Assembly (NCBI RefSeq): GCF_964275005.1
Contig: NC_092690.1
Span: 4,814,836 to 4,878,835, forward strand
Length of the DNA stretch: 64,000 nt
Source: Diadema setosum
Taxonomy: Eukaryota > Echinodermata > Echinoidea > Diadematoida > Diadematidae
Reading direction: 5' to 3'
Part shown: piece by piece, positions 26,851 to 37,615 of the stretch
How the letters are laid out: each line of letters starts with the position of its first letter
How positions within the stretch are numbered: position 1 is the first letter of the stretch
Made by a program: the position numbers and the translations under genes
The notes under the pieces: model-generated
Told to the model about the DNA's origin: nothing
What the model saw: the letters and a program-made list of their open reading frames with translations, nothing else
Databases searched by the model: none

Positions 26851-27175
26851 GTAAATAATGTTACTCATTGCTACTGCTAGTGCTAGGTCGGCCAGTGTCA
26901 AGGGCACTGCTGTCAAGCAGGGCTGGGCTAGGCCTAGGGCACACACACAGACACAAACAAGTTCATTGACATTGATGAACAAACTTTATTTACCTTTTTA
27001 CTTTAGCTGTTTGTAAGGTGCCAACAGTACAAATGCCTCGCAAGCTTTCCAAATTTCATCATCTGGTCCGTAAAACTGGATACTTTAAGACGCTGATAAT
27101 GCAATGCTTGTGACAGTTGTGTCATTTCACACTGATGAATTGCATTTAATGTTCTCCTTATGTTTTCAATGCTAG
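26851..27175 (+). other. Candidate 5' UTR intron of AAR2
   Basis: A plausible donor AAG|GTAAAT at 26850/26851 and an acceptor TTTTCAATGCTAG|GAAT at 27175/27176 would remove 325 bases and leave only four untranslated bases before the AUG in the coding exon. The GC-rich segment around 26480-26515 could mark the promoter region. This is inferred from splice signals only. Confidence 0.4.
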
Positions 27176-27179
27176 GAAT

Positions 27180-28304
27180 ATGGCAGGGACAGAAATGAGT
27201 CAGGATGCTGCCAACATTTTATTTGAGGAAGGGGCAGCGCTTGTTCTCCTTGATGTCCCCCAAGGAACAGAATTTGGAATTGACTACAATTCTTGGAACA
27301 CTGGAGAACGTTTCAAGGGTGTGAAGATGATCCCACCCGGGGTTCATTTCATCTACTACAGCGCCGTTAACCTGAGCAGTCGCAGCACAGCCCCCAGGAC
27401 GGGATTCTTCCATTTCTTCAAAGCGAGAGAGATTGTCATCAAGCGATGGGATGCGGTGATTGAAGACTTTGCAGATGTCAAAGTTGTTGATGGTTCGGAC
27501 GAGGAAGAGAAAGCGAGGCTTCGAGAGCACGATGCTTTCCTTGGAGCGTACCCCTATGAGAGCCTGAAGCGATGGGTGTCGCTTACCAACCTTGTCAGTG
27601 AGGACATTGTGGAAAAACTCTCTCCCCTCAGTGGCAAGGTCGTATCCGTGGCACAGCTCGTGCCCGATATGGCGACCAGGACGACGGCCGACAGGAAGCT
27701 GATGGCGGAGGCCAACAAGGAGCTCCACAAGAGCAGGAACCCCGAGGACCACCTACCTCAGATGCACCGCGAGCCGGGCACCGAGATCCGATTCTCACGG
27801 ATCCCAGCAAGAAACTATCCCGACGGCGCCACCCCGAGAGAGATCACAAAGTACAGTCTTGACCACACGCACAAGTTGGACACGTTGCTCAGTGAGAACT
27901 ACGCGTCGTCCAGCATGGGAATCCTGGCCGAGTTACAGCTTGCCTTTGTATGCTTCCTGATCGGACAGGTCTACGACGCCTTTGACCAGTGGAAGCGGCT
28001 GGTCCATCTCCTCAGCTCGTGCATCGAAGCCGTATCGACTCACAGCGAACTCTACTCGGCGCTCGTCACTGTGCTCCATTTTCAGCTGCGGGAGATCCCA
28101 GAGGACTTCTTTGTCGATATCGTGTCCAGCGACAATTTCCTGACGATCACACTGAGGGAGCTGTTCATCAACATGAATGCTTCGACAGCCGAGGGGGCAT
28201 TGAAGGAGAAAGGGCGCAAGTTCAAGAAGAATTTGACCAAAAAGTATAACTGGGACTTTGACGAAGAGCCAGAGGATGAGGCACCAGTGGTAGTAGACTT
28301 ATAG
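27180..28304 (+). CDS. aar2: AAR2 splicing factor homologue (U5 snRNP assembly)
   Basis: This is a complete 374-residue protein in one open exon, close to the roughly 380 residues usual for animal AAR2. Family hallmarks in order are GTEFGIDYNSW (residues 29-39), GVKMIPPGVHF (47-57), GTEIRFSRIP (200-209), DFFVDIVSSDNF (309-320), LTKKYNWDF (352-360) and a final APVVVDL. AAR2 binds PRPF8 and holds the U5 snRNP in an inactive assembly form before BRR2 replaces it. The family role is known from yeast and human. The AUG has A at -3 and G at +4 and follows a good acceptor by four bases. The reading frame has no internal break and is much richer in GC than its flanks. The absence of coding introns is worth noting; a retrocopy is possible, but no poly(A) remnant is visible. 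Confidence 0.96.
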   Translation: MAGTEMSQDAANILFEEGAALVLLDVPQGTEFGIDYNSWNTGERFKGVKMIPPGVHFIYYSAVNLSSRSTAPRTGFFHFFKAREIVIKRWDAVIEDFADVKVVDGSDEEEKARLREHDAFLGAYPYESLKRWVSLTNLVSEDIVEKLSPLSGKVVSVAQLVPDMATRTTADRKLMAEANKELHKSRNPEDHLPQMHREPGTEIRFSRIPARNYPDGATPREITKYSLDHTHKLDTLLSENYASSSMGILAELQLAFVCFLIGQVYDAFDQWKRLVHLLSSCIEAVSTHSELYSALVTVLHFQLREIPEDFFVDIVSSDNFLTITLRELFINMNASTAEGALKEKGRKFKKNLTKKYNWDFDEEPEDEAPVVVDL

Positions 28305-28780
28305 TTGAGGCCCTTTTAACCCGTTGAGGATGGATTGATTTTGCTACAACAAGCATTTCCCACAGACGCCTGCTAGAGTATACTATGGACTCATCCTCAA
28401 CGAGTTATAGATAATAACACCAGATTATTTTGTAATATTTTTTTTATCAGTGCTGTTTTACGAATCACAGCAAAAGTTTTAGCCAAGTAAAATTTAAATG
28501 CATTTGTCCATTCTAAGACTCTTGAAAGGTTATAAGAATTGAATTGTTAGAAAGGAATTGGAATATCACAGGATATTAAGATTTGGGAAGGGGGGAGGGG
28601 AGGGTAATAAGACAAGAACTAAACCTTATAAATGTCATATCAGTTTGGGAAGTGTATTATGATTGTCGAACAGTGTGGAGACCTGTAAGAGATGCTTCTG
28701 TCAGATCATGTACAGAGATAACATACAAAATTGTGTGTAAAAGTGGGGCATGAGAATAAAATGATATCAATTACACATGT
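28305..28780 (+). other. Probable AAR2 3' UTR
   Basis: The sequence after the TAG runs to an AATAAA at 28755-28760. It contains the 93-bp hairpin element at 28316-28408 directly after the stop codon. The end is inferred from the poly(A) signal only. Confidence 0.5.
28316..28408. mobile_element. 93-bp hairpin element in the AAR2 3' UTR, copy 2
   Basis: The left arm TTAACCCGTTGAGGATGGA pairs with the right arm TCATCCTCAACGAGTTATA, and the core CATTTCCCACAGACGCCTG is shared with the copies at 8846 and 46235. It would form a strong stem in the transcript just downstream of the AAR2 stop codon. Confidence 0.8.
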
Positions 28781-29241
28781 ATGTTCAATTCAATTCAATG
28801 TTTATTTTCCACTCATGGGGTGGAACACCCTCGTCAGCCAAAGGCTGGTTTTCAAAGGGGTAAGCAGTCATTGTCACCATTACTGTATCATGCTCTTGTT
28901 ATGTCTACACTGTATGCCCTACGCAGAGATACCAACCGATATGATTTTATAGTATTTGGTACGATAAACAGAGTGAAGTATGATGATATGATAGCTTTTC
29001 ATGATCTTTCAAGTAAAAATCAAATGAAGCCAATAAATTTGATATAAAGTTTAAACCTCAGGAAACTGCAGAAAACCACCTCATCACAAAGAAAGTCTAA
29101 ATTCCTGCAACCCTATAAAAATGTTGAATGATGAACCTAAATGGGGGGAAAAAAATGTAGATGCTTTGATACAATTTTCTCATTAATGTCGATGAAGTAG
29201 CAACATTTTACTTGCCCATTCTTACCAGGGAGACTTTTTTT

Positions 29242-29273
<32 letters not shown>

Positions 29274-29999
29274 CCTGACATTTTTACTGGTCCGGTGCCA
29301 ACAGGCTAGTGGTGTGTCAAGATTTTATGAAAATCTGATTTTTCTCTCCAAAATCTGATTTTTTTTTTTAAAGGATATTCCATCTTTCTTTTCTTTCTTT
29401 TTTTTCGAGAAGTTGTATCTGTGAGTAAAAAGCTGTTCCGTGTTCAAGGTTACTGTGATGGATAGAGTAAAGATCTATCAAACAGAACCATGAAGTTTTT
29501 ATCTAAAGCAAACATAGAATTGTAAGCTTGTGAGATTCTAGTATGTTTAGTGTTGTCATGACAAGATAAAACAAAAGATATCAAATTACAACCATAAGTG
29601 TAGACTAGACAAGACAATAATGTCATTGCCTCACAACGGTTCTGCTTTATAAATATCAAAATCCTGTTTTTTGGTTAATACTTTGGCATTTATGAGACTT
29701 ACACCCTTTTCCCATTAAGTCAGTAAGTTACCACAACATTGAAATCATTTTGGATGTGATAGAATTATGTTTTTGATGCAGTAAAAAATGGAGAGAAGAA
29801 AGACTTTGTGTACTGTACAGGTGGAGACGCATGAACCCATTGCGTCATCACCATATCGAATTCAGCATATATGGGACTGTGATGGTTATCAATTATCGTA
29901 TAAAAATATGTGAAATGTTCCAGCCCATGACTTTCTGTCTTGTGTCTGGCTTTCACTAAACTGTTGATGTCTTGCATCTGTTGGATTTTACTTGATCTA
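28409..29999. other. Spacer with T17-G20 tract
   Basis: No exon is supported beyond the AAR2 3' UTR. A run of 17 T (29235-29251) is followed directly by 20 G (29252-29271). A segment with CAATTCAATTCAATG near 28786 resembles the tail of a retroposed repeat, but its limits are unclear. Confidence 0.5.
29235..29271. repeat. T17-G20 homopolymer junction
   Basis: Seventeen T are followed directly by twenty G. The G tract can form G-quadruplexes; length errors in assembly are likely. Confidence 0.9.
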
Positions 30000-30003
30000 T
30001 TAA

Positions 30004-30383
30004 AGGGGTCGTATAGCTTTGGTTGAGACCTAATTTCAGGTTTTTAACATTTTTTAGTGAGATAATGAGAAACCTCCTATGAAATATGAAAGAGCATGTA
30101 ATTCCACGAGGAATTCAACGTTTACATGTATATGATGAATATTGGTTTTGAAATGGCCAAGATGTCCAAAACAGAGCGATTCTAATAGAATGTGGGACCC
30201 ACCTTTTATTACGATCGCTTTGTTTTACTTTGTTTTTTGGACGTTTCTGTCATTCCAAACCCGATTTTCATCAAATAAACATTGAATTCCTCTCAAAATG
30301 GTGTGCTCTGTACTATGTTTTCTTGGTATCTCGCCAAAAGTTAAAAGCCCAATTCTCATCTCCACCAATACTGTACCATCCCT
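30004..30383. mobile_element. TTAA MITE (AGGGATG family), copy A
   Basis: The left end AGGGGTCGTATAGCTTTGGT follows TTAA at 30000-30003. The right end reverse-complements to AGGGATGGTACAGTATTGGT, and its target site has decayed to CTAA. The interior shares GAGATAATGAGAAACC with copies C and D. Confidence 0.7.
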
Positions 30384-30760
30384 CTAAAAGGTACACATAC
30401 TTGGGTTTCACGAGAGCACTGTTGGATGGTATAATGCTTGCTGGCATCCTCATTATGAAAATTTACAAAGTAAAACTAGTTAATTGTCGATGAAAATAGA
30501 TCATGCATGTATTTTCAGTAACGCACATGTTTCCACAGCTAGATTGTGTACATGTACATGTAGCTGGCAAGCCAATTCTGCCGAGGAAGGGTCTATGTGG
30601 AGATGGTAGGCGGAACCAGCCAGGCACAAAGGCTGAATGTCTTTTGGACACTAGTCCATCATTATGGATTCTACCCAGGCATTTGGAATATGGTAGATGC
30701 ATGAACATGGGTCCATGTAACAGCGCCCTCGTGAATCCCAGGTCAATAATGTACCTTTAA

Positions 30761-31109
30761 AGGGATGATAAAGTTTTGGTTGAAATAGAGCTTCAGCAAG
30801 TTTCCAACTTTTTTGCAAGATAATGTGAAACTGCTTTAATATGAAATATGAAAAAGCATACCATTCTAAGAGGAATTCAAAGTTTATTTGGTGAAAATCG
30901 GTTTTGAAGTAGACCTACCTTTTATAAGAACCACTTTGTTTTACAGTGTACTTTGTTTTTGGATATCTCGGCCATTTCAAAACCGATTTCACCAAATAAA
31001 CTTTGAATTCCTCTTGGAATTGTATGCTCTTTATCATTTCATGTGTGGTTTCTTATTACAAAAAGTTAAAATCTGAATCCCTAATCTCAACCAAAGCTTT
31101 ATCATCCCT
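30761..31109. mobile_element. TTAA MITE (AGGGATG family), copy B
   Basis: It is flanked by TTAA (30757-30760 and 31110-31113). The ends AGGGATGATAAAGTTTTGGT and ..AAGCTTTATCATCCCT are almost perfect inverted complements. It is the best-preserved copy in the window, 349 bp long, without an ORF of note. Confidence 0.85.
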
Positions 31110-31134
31110 TTAAAATCAAGTTGAACACAAAGTA

Positions 31135-32092
31135 CAGTCAACCTTGCTTAACCTTATTCTAACTGGGCTATTTGAGACCAAGTTTTTACTGGGGGGGTCA
31201 ATTTGACCCCCCCTTCAGATCTCGGCCACCGATCGCGCGATAGCCGCGGAATTTTGCCTAAAGATAGAGCTGGATGTCAACTACAAGATCACATGGTCAT
31301 ATAATAGAAAAATATTTCCTTTCTATTTTCAATAAATTAATTATGCAAATTTGTGCATGAAATCATATTTTCACCTATAACTCCATCAAAAAGACTGAAG
31401 GATTGCTAAATTTTTGTGTCAGAATTCCTCAAGACATATCAAACAATTTTCATGTAAAGAAATAGCGCAATCAAAATCAATTTCTTTTGTTTTTTATTGT
31501 TTTAATTTCTTATGTATTTTATTGTTTTTTCGACCTTTTGTTTTCTATTGTTTTTTTGCCAAAATTTGTTGCAGGCACTTTTTCAGGCTTATCTACACTA
31601 GAATTGATTAATTTCAATGGTTAAAAGTTGAAATAATCTAATTTATATCGATTGAACCAAAAAACACAATTTGCATTGGATTTGCACACGATATCATGAA
31701 TTTGAGCTGTTTTCGGGTTGACATGCATATGCAAAACATTACGTAACTTCAGAACAGTGTACCCGGACGTCGCAAATTTGGTCTCAAAATTTGCGGGAGA
31801 CTTCAATGAAAAAAGTCGTGAAACGACGCGTCAAAATCTTGGAGCGTTGCGGAATCGTGGCGCGAAACGTCGAGGGGGGGGGGGGTCAATTTGACCCCCC
31901 CCCCCCCCCAGTTAGAATAGGGTTAAGTCGACCTCCCATAAGTGGAATGATCGCCTATTGATTTAAAGTTGAATTCCTTTCAAGTCTTTTTCTCTTTTTA
32001 TTCTATTGATTTAATCCTTCATAAGTAGAATTTTCTCCAAGTCGAAGCTATTTCTTCAGTCCAAATAGATTCGACTAGGGCAAGGTTGACTG
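31135..32092. mobile_element. TA-flanked MITE interrupted by a TTAA element
   Basis: The ends CAGTCAACCTTGC (31135-31147) and GCAAGGTTGACTG (32080-32092) are perfect inverted complements, and TA lies outside each (31133-31134, 32093-32094). The element at 31152-31922 is inserted inside it at TTAA. Without that insert the host element would be about 183 bp. Confidence 0.8.
31152..31922 (+). mobile_element. piggyBac-like TTAA element (CCCTATTCTAACTGGG family), copy 1
   Basis: The ends CCTTATTCTAACTGGG and CCCAGTTAGAATAGG are inverted complements with one mismatch. TTAA lies at 31148-31151 and 31923-31926. A palindrome GGGGTCAATTTGACCCC sits near each end. A 775-bp copy in the opposite orientation is at 58699-59473. 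TTAA plus CCCT termini fit piggyBac-type transposons. The interior has no transposase, so this copy is non-autonomous. Confidence 0.82.
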
Positions 32093-33824
32093 TATACCTA
32101 CACATGTAGCTCATTTGGTGTTTTCAGTGTAAAAACAGTATCTACACGTTATAAAACCAAAAAGTACACAAGAAAGACACTGAATTGCCATCCTCTTTGT
32201 GTCATATATATAGTTTATTTCTGGCTTAAAACAAATACTTTGTAGTACAATGGATTGATGTTCATTAAGAAATTATACACAACATATTCACATGTATTAT
32301 TTTACACAACATACCATAGGCCTCAACTAATGTGGAGTCAATATTTTCAAAATTGTAGCTTTGTATTTTTTTCGTCTTTCTCTCATACATGTATCAGACA
32401 AATTTACCAGGAAAGCATTCAACATTTTGCATCATAAAAATACAACACATTTGATTTTGTTTTGCAAATAGCTGACAATAATGTTTGCATATGAAACACA
32501 CATTGATATATTACAGTACAACAAATGTAGACCATTAATGTCATTCTTGTAAAACGCTTTCACTTTATGTGAAAAAAAAAAGCAAAACAATTACACAAGT
32601 GAGCTTATATATTTCATGTGATGAAAAAAAAAAAAAAAAGAAGTTAAGCAGTACTTTTTTTAAGTAAAATTAAACCCAATCAGGTTTGCCCACATACAGA
32701 ACAGACTTTCGATGCAAAAGAGCTAGTAGTATGATGGTTACAACTTCTTGATCCGTACAAATGGCATAACTATGCGCTTTAGAAGACACTTCTCCTGTCT
32801 CTCAGTAATGTTTGCCCCTTTAAGAACATTTTCAATTAGAATACAGCATGCATGCATTACAGTGTACAAGCAACAATATTTAATGTCGCCCAAAGCAAAA
32901 TGCACACACACACATACACACACACAAAGTAATCAAGACTGTGAAGGCCTACTCTGTACCAGGGTACAGAAAGAAATCTTAAATTACTTGATGTAAGACA
33001 GAACTTACTACACTGCATTACATGATCAAATTTCTGCACTTTTCTTCAATACAATGCTAATGAAAGAAATTCCTAGCAGCTTTGTAGCTCTGTAAAATAT
33101 GCAGTACGCAAGTTTCAAATGAAAGTATTAAGTTTTTCATGCTTCACTTTCAAATGGAAAAAAAAAATGACTGCAATTTTTTTATGGCCTTTTTTTTTTC
33201 TGTTGTAGGCTGAATCCTGTTTTGTGTTGATTTTTTGGGCTTACACACAAACATACATGTACCAACACACATACTTGTACATACACATACACACACGCAC
33301 ATTGCATTAGTTAGTCTGTACACACGACCTTGTCGTAAATCGGACCAAACAAGGATGCTTACGACCTCTATATATCAAATCCTCTCCTCAAACATATATT
33401 TTCCCTTCATTCTTTCTGCAGTGAGAATTTGTACATGTACCTGCTGTCACAAACAACACAAACAAAATGAAGACAAAACAAAGAAACTGATTCATGCATC
33501 GACAAAGTGCACAGCTAAATGTTCAGCTGCAGTATAGGAAACATGCATTTCCCATCTGTAATCCAAATATCAAATAATCCTCACACTGTGTGGAATCAAC
33601 TTCCTCTTTCTCCCAAGAGTGAAATTGCTCCCGTGCAGATTTGAAAGACAGAAAATTATATGATGAGCAAGAAGAAGGGAGACACCAAGGGAAACACTGA
33701 ACAAAAACACCCAAACAATACGCGAACAGATCAGTCCATACTCTTCAAATTTATGTAGATATTCCTCCAAAGGACATCTCCAAAGCTCTTAGATGCACCT
33801 GCATCTACTACGCCCATCGCAATA

Positions 33825-34105
33825 TGGGGTCATCCCACTAGACCGACACCCATGAGTCATACAGCCCATATTCAACACTAGGCCAATAAAGCCCATGAGT
33901 TTGACACTAGGTAAAAACAGCCCACCAGTTTGACAGATACAACACGGGGCTTAATGTGTCAGTCTCGTGGGCTCTGTTAGTTTAGTGTCGAAGTCATGGG
34001 CTGTATGACTCGTGAGCTGTATAATTCATGGGCTGTGTGACTTCTGAGCTTTATGAATCGTGGGCTGTATGACTCATGGGTGTCGGTCTCGTGATGTACA
34101 CCCCT
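33825..34105. mobile_element. Foldback element, 29-bp perfect arms
   Basis: The arm AGACCGACACCCATGAGTCA.. at 33840-33868 is perfectly inverted at 34061-34089. Between the arms, shorter units (AGCCCATGAGT, GGGCTGTATGACTC) repeat in both orientations. It shares units and a flank with 16850-17225. Confidence 0.75.
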
Positions 34106-34361
34106 CAATACGAGGAAACGTTGTTAAGACAAGCTACATGGAACCACTGTAATTTCCTCGTTACATCATCTACCTTTTTATATCAGAGATTTTTTTTTAA
34201 AAGCATTCAAAAGAATATAAAAGGAATGGAATGGGCAAAATTTCGGTCATCATACCAGGTATCTCTCTACATCTGACATAATGCTGTTACACTGTAGGCC
34301 CTACCTACATCCTTTGTAGGATTTCAATTTACAATCAGTAATTGGTGCCGTGTTGGTTGAG

Positions 34362-35064
34362 CCAGGGAGGTGCTAGAGAAGGAGAGGCAACTAAAGCTCT
34401 CCTTCGAAGTCATGCGCGGCACCGCCAAGAAGTTATGCGTTCAACTACAGGTGTTGCCCATGTGCTTTGACAAAAGAGAGCATCAATAATCGGGACTAGC
34501 GGTCTCACATCTAGAAATATTTGCTCCTACTGCGATTCGCTCTCTCTTTCAATGTGATGGCAACAATGAATTTGTGTACCTTGAATTGGAGCAGCGAATC
34601 AAAATGCAGTGTAAAACTCACAATTTTAACAGCAAATAGTTTAAAAACACGCTGAAACACGCTTTAACGAAGTACTTTATTTGAAAGATCAAAATTAACA
34701 TGCGGAAATGTGCGCATTATAGAAAAAATTAGGTTTTTAAGAGGGCCTAATGTTCATTTCCTTTCGATTTGCGAATTACGAAGAAACTAGAAATACATGT
34801 TAATAATATTGAATTCTTTCCTAAACTATTCTAAATCAATTCGAGTATTTCATTTGAAATTTTGCGGTGAAATAAAGCTTGTAATTCAACGAAAGGTGAA
34901 ATGCGTTCTTCGTCTCCGAACTTCGTCTTGCAACTAGAGCGGTGCCGAGCATGACTTCAAAGCGTAATGGAATGCTAGACATCCCATTGTAACGCCTTGA
35001 ACCCAAACATGTGTTTGCATGAATTACGAAGAGTTGCCACTCCATCTCTGTAACACCTCCCTGG
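34362..35064. mobile_element. 703-bp MITE, CCAGGGAGGTG termini
   Basis: The left end CCAGGGAGGTGCTAGAGAAG and the reverse complement of the right end, CCAGGGAGGTGTTACAGAGA, match over about 33 bp with a few differences. TTGAG is present at both borders (34357-34361 and 35065-35069), a possible 5-bp target duplication. The word GAAGTCATGCGCGGCACCGC recurs inverted inside at a different distance from the end. Confidence 0.75.
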
Positions 35065-35593
35065 TTGAGCCTCTGCAAACTTTGCTTGTCGGAACAAATT
35101 CACTAAATAACTGTATTTGAAATTTGACTTCATTGGTATGTAGGATCTACTGTATCACCAATTTGGTAGTGGACAAGCATATCATTATTTTCACAGCCAT
35201 AGGTCGTAAGAACACAATTTTGTCGCATGATTATTCATGAGGTGGAGACACATCTGTAACATTTGAATTTTTGCTTCAATTGAAATATTTAACATTTAAT
35301 TGTATTGTTAAAATTTCTCAAAGATGTATGTGTATTACAGGTTATAAACCTTGTAAGCACAATGGGAGGGGGTACCGGTACATGTAGGTATTGAACAGAT
35401 ATGTAACCCTACTAATTGTTGCTTCATATGTAAACGCAATATGACAACTTTCCATTACTGGCTTTATCACGAGGCATTAAAATGAGTCGTCTTGTGCAGT
35501 ATATGGGAAACCCTGTAAATACACTTCTGAAAAGAAACAAACTTTCAGTGATGTATACATTTTGTACCAGTCAACCTGTCAGTAGTGAACACA

Positions 35594-35775
35594 CTCCTGT
35601 AAAAGCGGAGATTTTGACAATGTGCAAATTTTTGCGTATTTCGCGCTACAGAAGAAGTAGTGCAAAAATGAAAAAAAAAAAAACAACATGCGAATCGCTG
35701 AACTAAAAACATGAAAACTTCATCTCACCAGGCCAGGCGCGCAAAATTACTCGTGCGAAAATTTCCACTTTTACG
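35594..35775. mobile_element. Decayed MITE with CTGTAAAAG ends
   Basis: The left end CCTGTAAAAGCGGAGATTTT and the right end AAAATTTCCACTTTTACGG are diverged inverted complements. The interior has GCGCGCAAAA and TTCGCGC words. It is related to the better copy at 17295-17716. Confidence 0.55.
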
Positions 35776-37148
35776 GCAAAGTCCAACTCTTCTCTGATTC
35801 CATACACAGCCCACACAGACATGGGTGATGAGATCATCTGGTTTAAGAACAGCAAAACATGTATACTGCAGCAAATGAAATTATGAAAGAAAAAGACTTA
35901 GAACTCACAAACTGAAGCACTTGAAAGAAAAGGCAAAGCAAAATCTCAAACTAAGTGCTATTAAAGCAGCTTAACACAATGGACAGTTGACAATGCTTAT
36001 TTTCATATCAATAATAGACGCTATTACACAGATGAAACATACTCCAATGGGCAACAGAATATGAAGATTTGGTTTCATAAAATTATTTTTACGAAGAAAT
36101 TTCAATTGTCTGGTGCAGGGAGAATGTAAATGATCATCAAAGTAACTTGAATTTAACATACTTCAATACTAATGGTGATATTTCCTTCAAGTACCACAAA
36201 CGGCAACATGAATATGGACTGAAAAAGGGGGGGGGGGGGGGTAATATCTAACCAAAATTGTGGGTATAAGACCTCAACCTTGGAGACAAAATAATAATCT
36301 AAAACTATGATGGCAACATGCCAACACTGTTGCTGGACTTTCTAAAAAGAAAATAAGCAAAAAATGCATATTCAGCCTTTTAATGAAATTCAAAATGCAC
36401 TAATTCCGACTGATCTATGTGTGATGAAAAGTTTGCAGTACATGAAAAGTGTGAAAGAGGATAATAGCGAGACAATTTTTGGAAAAACACTTTACATTGC
36501 TATGTTATGTGGATTCTGATTTGGATCAATATCTATATCACCACACAATTGCAATGAATTGTGCCACCATCTATCTCTTTAGCCTGAATTCCCGGGGGTA
36601 ATTCAAACAGAATTCAAGACAAGGCATTCGTCCATTGACTGAAGCAAATGCAAAATATGAGTGTACCTTGCACATGAGTATGTCAGTTTGCAGTCACTCA
36701 TTAGTACATGTCTGCTGACATTCTGCTACAGCTTGTATGTGACATGTGCTTCATGCAATTGTATTTTAGCATAATCAACAGACTGTTACATTCTAATCTC
36801 CTTTTGTGAATTCCAACAAGTTAATAGGAGACGTAGACCATCCATAGCCTGTTTAGATAGGTTTTGCTGGGAATGGGGGCAGGAAAATTCTTTGAACCAG
36901 ATTTGGGGGGGGGGGGGGAAGGGGGGAAGATAAAAAGAAAATGAAATAAAATATGCCAATTGGTTGAAATGTTTTGTTCATTCCAAAGTCCTGGCATTTT
37001 GATTGACAAAATTTTGTCAAAAATTGTCAGTCTGGACGAGTATGGGGCATCACCTCTGCAAAAGTTGCATGATGCTAATGCCTTTATACATTATCAGTCG
37101 AACGCTCGAGTGGGTAGGTAACTGGGGTATGTTAAGTGTGTAGTCTAA

Positions 37149-37312
37149 TACCCTGTTTATACTGCAAGCGGGTTTCAGAGCCTCCCCGAGGAGGTTCGAA
37201 AACCCACTCTGAAAAAGCAGCCTCTCGTCTGTTTACACTGAGCTGAAAGGCTGCTCGAGGCTACTATAGGAGGCTTCAGAACCCCCTCTTTGCATAGTAT
37301 AAATGGGGTATA
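37149..37312. mobile_element. Short MITE with TACCCTGTTTATACT ends
   Basis: The left end TACCCTGTTTATACTGCAAG is mirrored by a right end that reverse-complements to TACCCCATTTATACTATGCA. The interior is GC-richer and partly self-complementary (GCCTCCCCGAGGAGG and others). Confidence 0.6.
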
Positions 37313-37506
37313 AGTCTCATTGATGCAAGCTGGACTGGAAAAAGGATACTTGAAATAACTCTTTGACTTACACCAAGAAGGCACTGCCGTAAGCCCTATA
37401 CAGTACCAAGATCCTGAATCTAATGTGGAAACCTAGATGGCTGAGCTGTTGATAACTAGCTCTGTGAGGAAAATCTATTGACAATTGTGACAAGACATTA
37501 GCCATT

Positions 37507-37615
37507 CACACACACAAAAATACATACACACAGACAGATAGACACACACACACACACACACACGCACACGTACACACACACACGCACACGTACACACACA
37601 CACACACACACACAA
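37507..37615. repeat. CA microsatellite
   Basis: This is a (CA)n tract interrupted by CG, GA and CGTA variants. The long antisense open frames across it are an artefact of the dinucleotide repeat. Confidence 0.95.

Noticed and set aside
27219..27752. 177-codon minus-strand open frame
   Set aside because: It is the antisense shadow of the AAR2 coding exon.
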